Below are positions 18,304-24,835 of a stretch of DNA of 64,000 nt, one piece after another. The notes below the pieces were generated by a model. It did no database searches, had not been told where the DNA came from, and saw only the letters and a list, made by a program, of their open reading frames with translations. The position numbers and the translations under genes were made by a program. Every line of letters begins with the position of its first letter. Positions within the stretch are counted from its first letter, which is position 1. Origin of the DNA: JAIBJN01 sp963825255 (GTDB lineage: Bacteria; Actinomycetota; Thermoleophilia; Gaiellales; Gaiellaceae); NCBI GenBank assembly GCA_963825255.1, contig CAWGSF010000009.1:744001-808000 (forward strand). The letters are read 5' to 3'.

Positions 18304-19056
18304 ATGAACTTCGCCCTCGCCGTCGTCACGCTTCCGCCGGCGCTCGCGCTGGGAAGCTTCCTGAACGTCGTCGCCGCGCGCCTGCCGGAGGGGCGCTCGC
18401 TGCTGACGCCGCCGTCGTCCTGCGGAGCCTGCGGCGTCCGGATCGCATGGCGGGACAACATCCCCGTCCTCTCCTACCTGCTCCTGCGAGGGCGGTGCCG
18501 GAGCTGCGGCCACCGGATCGGCCTGCGCTACCTGGCGGTCGAGCTCGCGACGGCCCTCCTCATCGCTGCCTGCTTCTTCCACTTCGGCTTCACGGCCGAG
18601 GCATTCGTGGCCGCGTACTTCGTGTCCGCCCTCGTCGTCCTCTCCGCGATCGACTTCGAGCGCCGCATCCTCCCGGACAAGATCGTCCTCCCGTCGACGG
18701 CGATCGTCCTCACGGCGCAGGTCGTCCTCTACCCCGACCAGGCGGCGGAATGGATCCTCGGCGCGCTCGGCGCGGCGCTCTTCCTCTTCGCCGCCCTCCT
18801 CGCCTACCCGAAGGGGATGGGAATGGGGGACGTGAAGCTCGCGCTCCTTCTCGGCGCCATGCTGGGGAAGCTCGTCATCGTCGCGCTCATGGTCGGGATG
18901 CTCTCGGCGCTCGTCCCCGCGGTGTACCTCCTCGTCCGCCACGGCAGCGCGGCGCGCAAGATGGGCATTCCCTTCGGCCCCTTCCTCGCCTTCGGCGCCC
19001 TCGTCGCCCTCTTCTGGGGCGACGCGATCCTCACCGCCTACCTGAACGGCTTCTGA
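18304..19056 (+). CDS. pilD: Prepilin peptidase / N-methyltransferase
   Basis: Polytopic membrane aspartyl protease that cuts type III signal peptides and methylates the new N-terminus. The zinc-binding cytoplasmic loop has CGAC...CRSC near residues 40-65. The two catalytic aspartates are in SAIDFERRILPD and GMGMGDVKLA. At 250 aa it is of normal length. It serves all pilins in this locus. Its end is followed by 65 bp of regulatory sequence before pilB. Confidence 0.95.
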   Translation: MNFALAVVTLPPALALGSFLNVVAARLPEGRSLLTPPSSCGACGVRIAWRDNIPVLSYLLLRGRCRSCGHRIGLRYLAVELATALLIAACFFHFGFTAEAFVAAYFVSALVVLSAIDFERRILPDKIVLPSTAIVLTAQVVLYPDQAAEWILGALGAALFLFAALLAYPKGMGMGDVKLALLLGAMLGKLVIVALMVGMLSALVPAVYLLVRHGSAARKMGIPFGPFLAFGALVALFWGDAILTAYLNGF

Positions 19057-19075
19057 GCGAAGGCTCCGCCTCCAT

Positions 19076-19092
19076 CCCCTCTCTTGGGGATT
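19076..19092 (+). promoter_or_regulatory. CCCC-N-GGGGATT element upstream of pilB
   Basis: CCCCTCTCTTGGGGATT. Close relatives lie at 22310, 24211 (degenerate) and 24760, all next to pilus genes. Confidence 0.4.
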
Positions 19093-19103
19093 GACGCCGG
19101 AAA

Positions 19104-19111
19104 ACCGATAA
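19104..19111 (+). promoter_or_regulatory. ACCGATAA motif upstream of pilB
   Basis: Ends 11 nt before ATG 19122, at the same spacing as the pilD and thioredoxin-like gene motifs; first base differs from GCCGATA. Confidence 0.35.
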
Positions 19112-19121
19112 CAAGCTCCAG

Positions 19122-20969
19122 ATGGAGTTCGACGAGCTTCAGCCACTTCGACGCACGGGCGCGGGCGACGGCGAGGAGACGCCGGGCGTCGAGCCCGAGT
19201 ACCCGCCCGGCTCGGGCCTGACGGGCAACCCGATCGCGCACCGCGTCGCCGACCTGCTCGAGGCGACGGGGCTGATCGCCCTCGACCGGCTCGCGATCGC
19301 GCGCTCCCGCGCGGGGATGGGCTCGCTCGCGCAGGCGATCATCGAAGAGGGCGTCACGGCTCCGCCGGGCGCCCCCGACGCCCCGGCAGGCCGCGCGGAG
19401 GCGACGGAGAAGGGCGACGCCGTCCGCGAGCTCGCGGCGGCACACCACCTCCCGTACATCGAGCTTGCGACGGTCGGCGTCCAGAAGCTCGCCGCGGAGG
19501 CGATCCCGGTGCACGTCCTGGAGCGGGCCGAGGCGATCCCCTACGAGATCGCCGGCGACCGCCTCAAGATCGCCATCGCCGACCCGGTCAACGTTCAGGC
19601 TATCGACGAGCTGCGCCTGGCGACCCGGTACACGCTCGAGATCGGCGTCGCGCCGTCCGAGGAGATCCAGCTCGAGATCAACCGCCTGAAGCAGGCGCGC
19701 GACGCCTGGGAGCGCGCCGCCCTCGTCGAGGAGGAGATCCACGTCGACGAGGAAGAGGAGGAAAGCGACGACCTCGAGGCCGACGACGGGGTCTCCGACG
19801 CGCCGCTCGTCCGCCTCGTCAACTCGATCATCCTCCAGGCGGCCGAGGACGGGGCGAGCGACCTGCACTTCGACCCGCAGGACGACTGGCTCGTCGTCCG
19901 GTTCCGCGTGGACGGCGTGCTCCAGGAGATCCAGCGCATCCCGAAGCGCCTCGCGCCCGGCGTGACGACCCGCCTGAAGGTGCTCGCCAAGCTCGACATC
20001 GCCGAGCGGCGAAAGCCGCAGGACGGCCGTATCTCTCTCAATGCGAAGGCGGCGGGCCGGCTGCTCGACATCCGCGTCGCGGTGCTGCCGACCGTCGAGG
20101 GCGAGGGCGTCGTCATGCGCCTCCTCGACAAGTCCAAGCGGCCGCCGACGCTCTCCGAGCTCGGGCTCTCCGACGAGATGCGCGATGTCTTCGAGGAGAT
20201 CGTCAAGAAGCCGACGGGGGCGCTGCTCGTCACCGGGCCGACGGGCTCCGGTAAGTCGACGACGCTCTACGCGTCGCTGAGCGAGATCAACCGCTCGGAG
20301 ATCAACATCATCACCGTCGAGGACCCGGTCGAGTACCGCCTCGCGGGCCTCAACCAGGTGCAGGTCAACCCCCGCGCCGGCATGACGTTCTCCGCGGCCC
20401 TCCGCTCGATCCTCCGCTCCGACCCCGACGTGGTCATGGTCGGCGAGATCCGCGACGTCGAGACGGCCAAGATGGCCATCGAGGCCGCCCTCACCGGACA
20501 CTTCGTCCTCTCGACGCTGCACACGAACGACGCCCCGAGCGCGCTCACGCGCCTGAACGAGATGGGCGTCGAGCCCTTCCTCACCGGCTCGGCCGTCACC
20601 GCCGTCCTCGCCCAGCGCCTCGCGCGAAAGCTCTGCACGCATTGCTGCGAGATGTACATGGCGACGCGGGAGGAGATGCTCGAGGCCCGCTTCACGGCCG
20701 AGCAGGCTGCGTCGGCCGACGGCGTCGCCCTGTACCGCAAGCGCGGCTGCCCTCGCTGCAACCAGACCGGCTACAAGGGGCGAATCGGCATCTACCAGCT
20801 CATGGTCATGACCGAGGAGGTCAGCCGGCTCGCCGCGCAGCACGCGAGCCGGGACGAGCTCGAGCGGGCGGCGCTCGAGGCAGGCATGAACACCCTCTGG
20901 GACGACGGCCTCGGCAAGGTCGTCTCGGGCCTCACCTCGCTCGAGGAGCTGGCCCGCGTGCTCGTCTAG
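19122..20969 (+). CDS. pilB: Type IV pilus assembly ATPase, PilB/GspE family
   Basis: Extension motor of the pilus. Residues 40-185 correspond to the N-terminal MshEN-like domain, followed by an acidic linker (EEEIHVDEEEEESDDLE). The core has Walker A GPTGSGKSTT near 372, the Asp box TVEDPVEY, Walker B DPDVVMVGEIRD and His box FVLSTLHT. The zinc-binding tetracysteine CTHC...CPRC (about 505-545) separates PilB/GspE from PilT. At 615 aa it is full length. It is convergent with the VWA gene. Confidence 0.95.
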   Translation: MEFDELQPLRRTGAGDGEETPGVEPEYPPGSGLTGNPIAHRVADLLEATGLIALDRLAIARSRAGMGSLAQAIIEEGVTAPPGAPDAPAGRAEATEKGDAVRELAAAHHLPYIELATVGVQKLAAEAIPVHVLERAEAIPYEIAGDRLKIAIADPVNVQAIDELRLATRYTLEIGVAPSEEIQLEINRLKQARDAWERAALVEEEIHVDEEEEESDDLEADDGVSDAPLVRLVNSIILQAAEDGASDLHFDPQDDWLVVRFRVDGVLQEIQRIPKRLAPGVTTRLKVLAKLDIAERRKPQDGRISLNAKAAGRLLDIRVAVLPTVEGEGVVMRLLDKSKRPPTLSELGLSDEMRDVFEEIVKKPTGALLVTGPTGSGKSTTLYASLSEINRSEINIITVEDPVEYRLAGLNQVQVNPRAGMTFSAALRSILRSDPDVVMVGEIRDVETAKMAIEAALTGHFVLSTLHTNDAPSALTRLNEMGVEPFLTGSAVTAVLAQRLARKLCTHCCEMYMATREEMLEARFTAEQAASADGVALYRKRGCPRCNQTGYKGRIGIYQLMVMTEEVSRLAAQHASRDELERAALEAGMNTLWDDGLGKVVSGLTSLEELARVLV

Positions 20970-20974
20970 CGCGC

Positions 20975-22204
20975 CTAGGAGGCGCTGTCGTCGAGGAGGC
21001 GGGTGCCGCCGATGTCGGCCGCGATCTGCCCGTAGATCTTGGTCAGGTCGCCCGGGTTCGGCTTGTAGTAGAACTGGTCGGGCGAGGACGCCATCGCGCG
21101 GAGCGTGTCGTACGCGAGGATCGAGGGAGACTCGTTCGCGCCGGTCACGCCGTTCTCGCAGATGTTCGCTCCGCCGCCCACTGCGTCGAGGTCGTAGCCG
21201 ATCATGTAGACGAGGGTGCCGGCCGCCTTGACGGTGCCCGCCGAGGTGATGCCCTGGTGGCAGGGCTGGCGGCGGTACGGGGACGAGGTCGGATAGTACG
21301 TGGGGCCCGTGTTCGCGGCGCCGTCCGAGAACATGACGATGACGTCCTGGATGCCAGGTCGCCCACGCGAGCTCTGGAGCTCGGCCTGCGCGTGCTCGAT
21401 CGCGTTGGCGTAGGCCGTCGTGCCGCCGCCGGTCTGGCAGTTGATTCGCGAGACGAGGCTCGAGCTCGTGTTGAGGCTGCCGTCGGCGTTCTTGTAGTTG
21501 TTCGAGAGCTGGACGATGTTGTAGACGGCCGACGTCGAGTTGTAGTTGCCCGAGGCCGGCGTCGAACACGGCGAGCCGCTACTCGTCCTCGGCGGGAAGA
21601 CCGTGAAGCCGATCTTGTGGATCGAGGGGTCCATGTACTGGACGAACTCGAGGAGGCCCGCCTTGGCGTTCTGGAGGTCTGTACACGCCGGGTCGCTGGT
21701 GCCGTTCGAGAACTGGCACATCGACCCCGTCCGGTCGAGCACGAGCATGATGTCGAGCGGCTTGGACGAGCACGGTGAGCACGCCGTCGCCTTCGCCCTG
21801 ATCGTGAAGTGGTCGATCCCGAGCACCTTGGCGAAGATCGTCGGGACCACGGTCGTCTGCTCGACGACCACCGCGTTCACGGGATTGCACGGCGCGATCG
21901 AGACGCACTTCGTCGTCACCGTCGTCGAGACCGACGGAAGCTTGTTGTTGTCGTTCTTCGCGACGTCGCGGCCGCTGTAGTTGAGCGCGTAGGCCTCCGC
22001 GTTCGTCGGGCTGGGGAGCTCGAGCGCGCCGGCGGTCGCCGCCGCGTCGGCGGAGGCCTGCAGATGACGCTTGGCCACGTACGCCCTGCCGACGTCGATC
22101 ACGAGCGCGGCGCAGCCGAGGAGCACGACGAGGACCACGGCCAGGAGCACGACCACCTGACCTCGCTCGTCGTTACGCAGGCGCGTCATCATCGGCTTCG
22201 GCAT
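20975..22204 (-). CDS. TadE/TadG-like membrane-anchored VWA-domain protein
   Basis: N-terminal RNDERGQVVVLLAVVLVVLLG followed by VIDVGRAYVAKRHLQASADAAA is the TadE/TadG pattern of a pseudopilin-like membrane anchor. A von Willebrand A domain fills about residues 150-400: DRTGSM is the metal-ion site (Thr at the first Ser position), with GGGTTAYANAI and FSDGAANTG supplying the remaining loops. Many paired cysteines suggest disulfides outside the cell. In type IV pili a VWA domain is found in PilY1-type tip adhesins, so an adhesin or tip role is possible. Confidence 0.8.
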   Translation of the reverse strand: MPKPMMTRLRNDERGQVVVLLAVVLVVLLGCAALVIDVGRAYVAKRHLQASADAAATAGALELPSPTNAEAYALNYSGRDVAKNDNNKLPSVSTTVTTKCVSIAPCNPVNAVVVEQTTVVPTIFAKVLGIDHFTIRAKATACSPCSSKPLDIMLVLDRTGSMCQFSNGTSDPACTDLQNAKAGLLEFVQYMDPSIHKIGFTVFPPRTSSGSPCSTPASGNYNSTSAVYNIVQLSNNYKNADGSLNTSSSLVSRINCQTGGGTTAYANAIEHAQAELQSSRGRPGIQDVIVMFSDGAANTGPTYYPTSSPYRRQPCHQGITSAGTVKAAGTLVYMIGYDLDAVGGGANICENGVTGANESPSILAYDTLRAMASSPDQFYYKPNPGDLTKIYGQIAADIGGTRLLDDSAS

Positions 22205-22309
22205 CTCGCGCTCCGTTCCCGTTCGGAACCGTCGGTGAATAGCGTGTTGGGCAACAGTGGGGACGGTTGTCCCGTGTCGAACTGTGGTCTCCGCTCCCGT
22301 TTTGGGAAG

Positions 22310-22326
22310 CCCCCGATGAGGGGATT
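22310..22326. promoter_or_regulatory. CCCC-N-GGGGATT element upstream of the VWA gene
   Basis: CCCCCGATGAGGGGATT in the 146-bp gap between two minus-strand genes. This gap shows no other clear feature. Confidence 0.35.
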
Positions 22327-22350
22327 CGGCCCGTCGGGCGGCGAACCGGC

Positions 22351-22620
22351 TCAGGTGACCTCACAGCCCAGGTGCTCGAGGATCGTCACGGTCTCGCGCA
22401 TGAACGTGTCCGACTCCTCGCGGGTGGCGAAGTGGTACGGGCCGGGGCGGAGGGGCTCCACGCGGAGGCCTCCGACCGGGTAGACCTCGCACTCGACGAG
22501 GAAGCCCTCGCCCTGCGCCACGTGGCGCATCCGCACGAGCTCGCGGCCGTCCTTGCGCGCGGAGCGGAGCTCGACCTCGCGGACGTCTCCGCCGGCCGCA
22601 GGCGTCGCCTGCTCGCTCAT
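22351..22620 (-). CDS. Small conserved-looking hypothetical protein
   Basis: 89 residues (MSEQATPAAGGDVREVELRS...) with four to five strands followed by a C-terminal helix (ESDTFMRETVTILEHLGCEV). No family is recognised. ATG overlaps the stop of the thioredoxin-like gene (ATGA), so both are one operon. Confidence 0.6.
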   Translation of the reverse strand: MSEQATPAAGGDVREVELRSARKDGRELVRMRHVAQGEGFLVECEVYPVGGLRVEPLRPGPYHFATREESDTFMRETVTILEHLGCEVT

Positions 22621-23489
22621 CGGCGCGCGTTCTCGACGGCCTGCGCGACCGTCTCGCGGTCGACGAAGCCGTCGAAGCGGGCCTCGAGCTTGGGGCCCCG
22701 CGTGAAGACGAGCACGCTCGGCGACTCGAGCACCTCGTACCCGACGGCGAGGGACTGCACCTGCTGCTCGCGCGTCACGTCGACGGCGATGAAGCCCGAC
22801 TTCGTGGCGAGGGAGGCCGCCCTGGCCTCGAGGATCGTGAGCGCGTCCTGAACGGCGTCGGGCGTGTAGAAGACGACGACGACGACGGGCTCGGTCAGGA
22901 GGGCCCACTCGAGGCCGCCCGCCGGCCGGATCCGGGTCGCGTCCTTCGTGCAGGTGTCCGCGCCGAGGCGGGTCACGCCCGCGTCCCATTCGTCGCCGAG
23001 GTCGCCAAGCGGCGCGCCGAGGCGGAGGAACCTCTCGACGTCGCCGGCCTCGAGCGCGGCCAGCATCTGGGTGGAGACCTTCGTCGACTGGGCCGTGTTC
23101 GCGCGCAGCGCGACGACCGTGGACTTCTCACCCTCCGGCCATCCGAGCTCGACGAACGCGGCGTCGAACTGCTTGGCGATCGCAACGAGGTCCTCGCCGG
23201 ACTCCGTGAACTGCTTCGGCGTCTCGAGGTCGCCGAGGGACTCGACCTTGGCGTTCGTGGCGGCGCAGAGCGCGTTCGCCTGCTCCGCCCACGCCTTCGC
23301 GTCGACGGCGCCCGTCGGATTCGGGCCCGGAGCGGGCTCCGTGGGCGCGGTCGTCGTCGTGGCCGGCGGAGGGATGGGCTCCGACGACGGCGCGGCCGGC
23401 CCGCCGCTCGCCCAGGCGAAGAAGCCCGCCCCGAGGAGCCCGAGCACGGCGACGGGAAGGAGCACACGGAGGCGAAGATGCTGCCGCAT
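22617..23489 (-). CDS. Membrane-anchored protein with a C-terminal thioredoxin-like fold lacking CxxC
   Basis: One N-terminal membrane segment (LLPVAVLGLLGAGFFAWA), a Pro/Thr linker, then a helical region (AKAWAEQANALCAATNAK...). From about residue 195 comes a thioredoxin-like part: EPVVVVVFYTPDAVQ, GFIAVDVTREQQVQSLAVGY, then a cis-Pro-like ESPSVLVFTRG. The active-site CxxC is absent, so a redox role is unlikely. The start is ATG 23489, not the longer frame that runs into the repeat element. Its place between the VWA protein and pilA suggests a pilus-linked role, which is unproven. Confidence 0.65.
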   Translation of the reverse strand: MRQHLRLRVLLPVAVLGLLGAGFFAWASGGPAAPSSEPIPPPATTTTAPTEPAPGPNPTGAVDAKAWAEQANALCAATNAKVESLGDLETPKQFTESGEDLVAIAKQFDAAFVELGWPEGEKSTVVALRANTAQSTKVSTQMLAALEAGDVERFLRLGAPLGDLGDEWDAGVTRLGADTCTKDATRIRPAGGLEWALLTEPVVVVVFYTPDAVQDALTILEARAASLATKSGFIAVDVTREQQVQSLAVGYEVLESPSVLVFTRGPKLEARFDGFVDRETVAQAVENARR

Positions 23490-23500
23490 TCCACGTTCCC

Positions 23501-23507
23501 TATCGGC
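23501..23507 (-). promoter_or_regulatory. GCCGATA motif upstream of the thioredoxin-like gene
   Basis: Ends 11 nt before ATG 23489, matching the spacing at pilD and pilB. Confidence 0.4.
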
Positions 23508-23523
23508 ACCCGGGATGCCTGTC

Positions 23524-23691
23524 TTAAGAACCCGTCCCGAACTGAAGCACTGAGTCGCCGGGAGGCCCAGGACGGCGCGATTCGGCGTCCTCGGAAGCGC
23601 TCGTATTCTGGAATACGAGCGCTTCTGGTCCTTGCCTCGCACTCGTCCCGGACCCCCCGGCGACGAGGCATCAGTTCGAAACGGGTTCTAA
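23524..23691. repeat. 168-bp palindromic element with terminal inverted repeats, copy B
   Basis: Starts TTAAGAACCCGTCCCGAACTG; the far end is the inverted match with about three differences (ends CGGGTTCTAA). Near the centre AAGCGCTCGTATTC-TG-GAATACGAGCGCTT is a perfect palindrome. It has the same length as copy A at 9361 and lies between two minus-strand genes, directly against the pilA1 terminator. Confidence 0.82.
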
Positions 23692-23694
23692 GGA

Positions 23695-23722
23695 GAAAGG
23701 GCGCGGTTTCCCGCGCCCTTTC
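23695..23722 (-). terminator. Terminator of pilA1
   Basis: Perfect 12-bp stem GAAAGGGCGCGG / CCGCGCCCTTTC with a four-base loop; the minus-strand arm ends in TTTC. Confidence 0.75.
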
Positions 23723-23743
23723 GATCTCGACAGACGGGTGGTG

Positions 23744-24136
23744 CTAGCAGGCGCCGGACGTGATGTCCGCGGCTGGCCCGCCCTTCTTGTACGTGGCCTG
23801 GCCGACGACGCTCTGGATGCAGTAGGAGGCCGTCGTGGCGCGAACCACGTTGACGTTCTTGATGCCGGCGTCGTACGAGGCCTTGAGCACGGCCGACGTG
23901 AGACCGGAGTAGCCGGTCGCCGTATGGTCGGCGTAGTAGGCCTCGACGCCCGGGATCGAGGCGCGCACGTTCGCCTGGGCCGCCGAGCGCTCCGCGCGGG
24001 CGCGGAAGCTGAGATACGACGGGATGGCGATCGCGAGCAGGATCCCGATGATGATGATCACGACCAGGAGCTCGATCAGGGTGAAACCACCCTCGCGCTC
24101 CGAGACCGTGATCCGATTCCTGAGCCTCTGAATCAT
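23744..24136 (-). CDS. pilA: Major type IV pilin, copy 1
   Basis: Prepilin with signal EREGG|FTLIELLVVIIIIGILLA (Glu5 present) and a 130-residue product. The mature C-terminus holds two cysteines (SYCIQSV and the final SGAC) likely forming the D-region disulfide. ATG 24136 is preceded by AAGGAAGG. It encodes SYDAGIKNVNVV where copy 2 has SYDQGIKHVNVV. It has its own terminator and upstream GCCGATA, so it is an independent transcription unit. Confidence 0.93.
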   Translation of the reverse strand: MIQRLRNRITVSEREGGFTLIELLVVIIIIGILLAIAIPSYLSFRARAERSAAQANVRASIPGVEAYYADHTATGYSGLTSAVLKASYDAGIKNVNVVRATTASYCIQSVVGQATYKKGGPAADITSGAC

Positions 24137-24184
24137 GAGCGGAACCTTCCTTTCGATGCGTAGCGTGCAGTGGCTCGAAGCAGG

Positions 24185-24191
24185 TATCGGC
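24185..24191 (-). promoter_or_regulatory. GCCGATA motif upstream of pilA1
   Basis: 48 nt before ATG 24136, leaving a leader of about 40 nt with the ribosome site. CCCCTTTGAG precedes it. Confidence 0.45.
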
Positions 24192-24210
24192 CTCAAAGGG
24201 GCAATAGCCA

Positions 24211-24229
24211 CTCGCTCCATCGGGTGATT
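24211..24229. promoter_or_regulatory. Degenerate CCCC-N-GGGGATT element upstream of pilA1
   Basis: CTCGCTCCATCGGGTGATT aligns with the intact element at 24760 at the same distance upstream of the pilin promoter. Confidence 0.35.
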
Positions 24230-24242
24230 CGCGCTCGAAAGA

Positions 24243-24270
24243 GAAAGGGCGCGGTCTCCCGCGCCCTTTC
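24243..24270 (-). terminator. Terminator of pilA2
   Basis: Same 12-bp stem as for pilA1 with loop TCTC instead of TTTC (plus strand). Confidence 0.75.
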
Positions 24271-24291
24271 GATCTCGACAGACGGGTGGTG

Positions 24292-24684
24292 CTAGCAGGC
24301 GCCGGACGTGATGTCCGCGGCTGGCCCGCCCTTCTTGTACGTGGCCTGGCCGACGACGCTCTGGATGCAGTAGGAGGCCGTCGTGGCGCGAACCACGTTG
24401 ACGTGCTTGATGCCCTGGTCGTACGAGGCCTTGAGCACGGCCGACGTGAGACCGGAGTAGCCGGTCGCCGTATGGTCGGCGTAGTAGGCCTCGACGCCCG
24501 GGATCGAGGCGCGCACGTTCGCCTGGGCCGCCGAGCGCTCCGCGCGGGCGCGGAAGCTGAGATACGACGGGATGGCGATCGCGAGCAGGATCCCGATGAT
24601 GATGATCACGACCAGGAGCTCGATCAGGGTGAAACCACCCTCGCGCTCCGAGACCGTGATCCGATTCCTGAGCCTCTGAATCAT
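24292..24684 (-). CDS. pilA: Major type IV pilin, copy 2
   Basis: 130-residue prepilin identical to copy 1 except Ala to Gln (GCC to CAG) and Asn to His (AAC to CAC), both amino-acid-changing and five codons apart. Signal peptide, Glu5, leader and terminator are the same. Either or both copies could form the fibre; the altered patch would be surface-exposed if it lies in the alpha-beta loop. It is divergent from the second pilT gene over 150 bp. Confidence 0.93.
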   Translation of the reverse strand: MIQRLRNRITVSEREGGFTLIELLVVIIIIGILLAIAIPSYLSFRARAERSAAQANVRASIPGVEAYYADHTATGYSGLTSAVLKASYDQGIKHVNVVRATTASYCIQSVVGQATYKKGGPAADITSGAC

Positions 24685-24732
24685 GAGCGGAACCTTCCTT
24701 TCGATGCGTAGCGTGCAGTGGCTCGAAGCAGG

Positions 24733-24739
24733 TATCGGC
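24733..24739 (-). promoter_or_regulatory. GCCGATA motif upstream of pilA2
   Basis: 48 nt before ATG 24684. The sequence further upstream differs from that of copy 1, so the duplication ends here. Confidence 0.45.
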
Positions 24740-24759
24740 GCCCGCGGCGCCCGCGCAGT

Positions 24760-24777
24760 CCCCTCCATTGGGGGATT
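24760..24777. promoter_or_regulatory. CCCC-N-GGGGATT element between pilA2 and pilT2
   Basis: CCCCTCCATTGGGGGATT, shared by the divergent pilA2 and pilT2 promoters. Confidence 0.4.
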
Positions 24778-24808
24778 TCGCACACCTCTTTAGTCATGCG
24801 GGTTGGCT

Positions 24809-24816
24809 GCCGATAG
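24809..24816 (+). promoter_or_regulatory. GCCGATAG motif upstream of pilT2
   Basis: Followed by GGGAGG and ATG 24836. It would drive the pilT2-pilM-pilN-pilO-pilP group. Confidence 0.45.
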
Positions 24817-24835
24817 CTCGCTGCGGGAGGACTCC

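Larger units (their letters stand above)
23693..24191. repeat. Tandem duplication unit 1 carrying pilA1
   Basis: 499 bp from the terminator hairpin to the GCCGATA motif, nearly identical to 24241-24739 (offset 548 bp). Differences noticed are one base in the terminator loop and a 16-base patch inside the coding region. Confidence 0.85.
24241..24739. repeat. Tandem duplication unit 2 carrying pilA2
   Basis: Second 499-bp unit, separated from unit 1 by 49 bp. Same content: terminator, pilin gene, leader and GCCGATA. Confidence 0.85.

Noticed and set aside
19038..21569. 843-codon minus-strand frame antisense to pilB
   Set aside because: Shadow of pilB; no motif, and it also crosses the VWA gene's frame.
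22351..22989. 212-codon minus frame extending the 89-aa gene upstream
   Set aside because: The upstream part is an Arg/Gly-rich shadow of the thioredoxin-like gene; the ATGA overlap marks the true start.
23490..23642. N-terminal extension of the thioredoxin-like gene (MRGKDQKRSYSRIRALP)
   Set aside because: It is the translated 168-bp repeat; a similar peptide arises from copy A, so the real start is 23489.
24137..24220. Longer N-terminus for the pilins (MERVAIAPLRPIP...)
   Set aside because: It lies in the promoter/leader, differs upstream of the duplication edge, and ATG 24136 has a ribosome site and normal prepilin leader.
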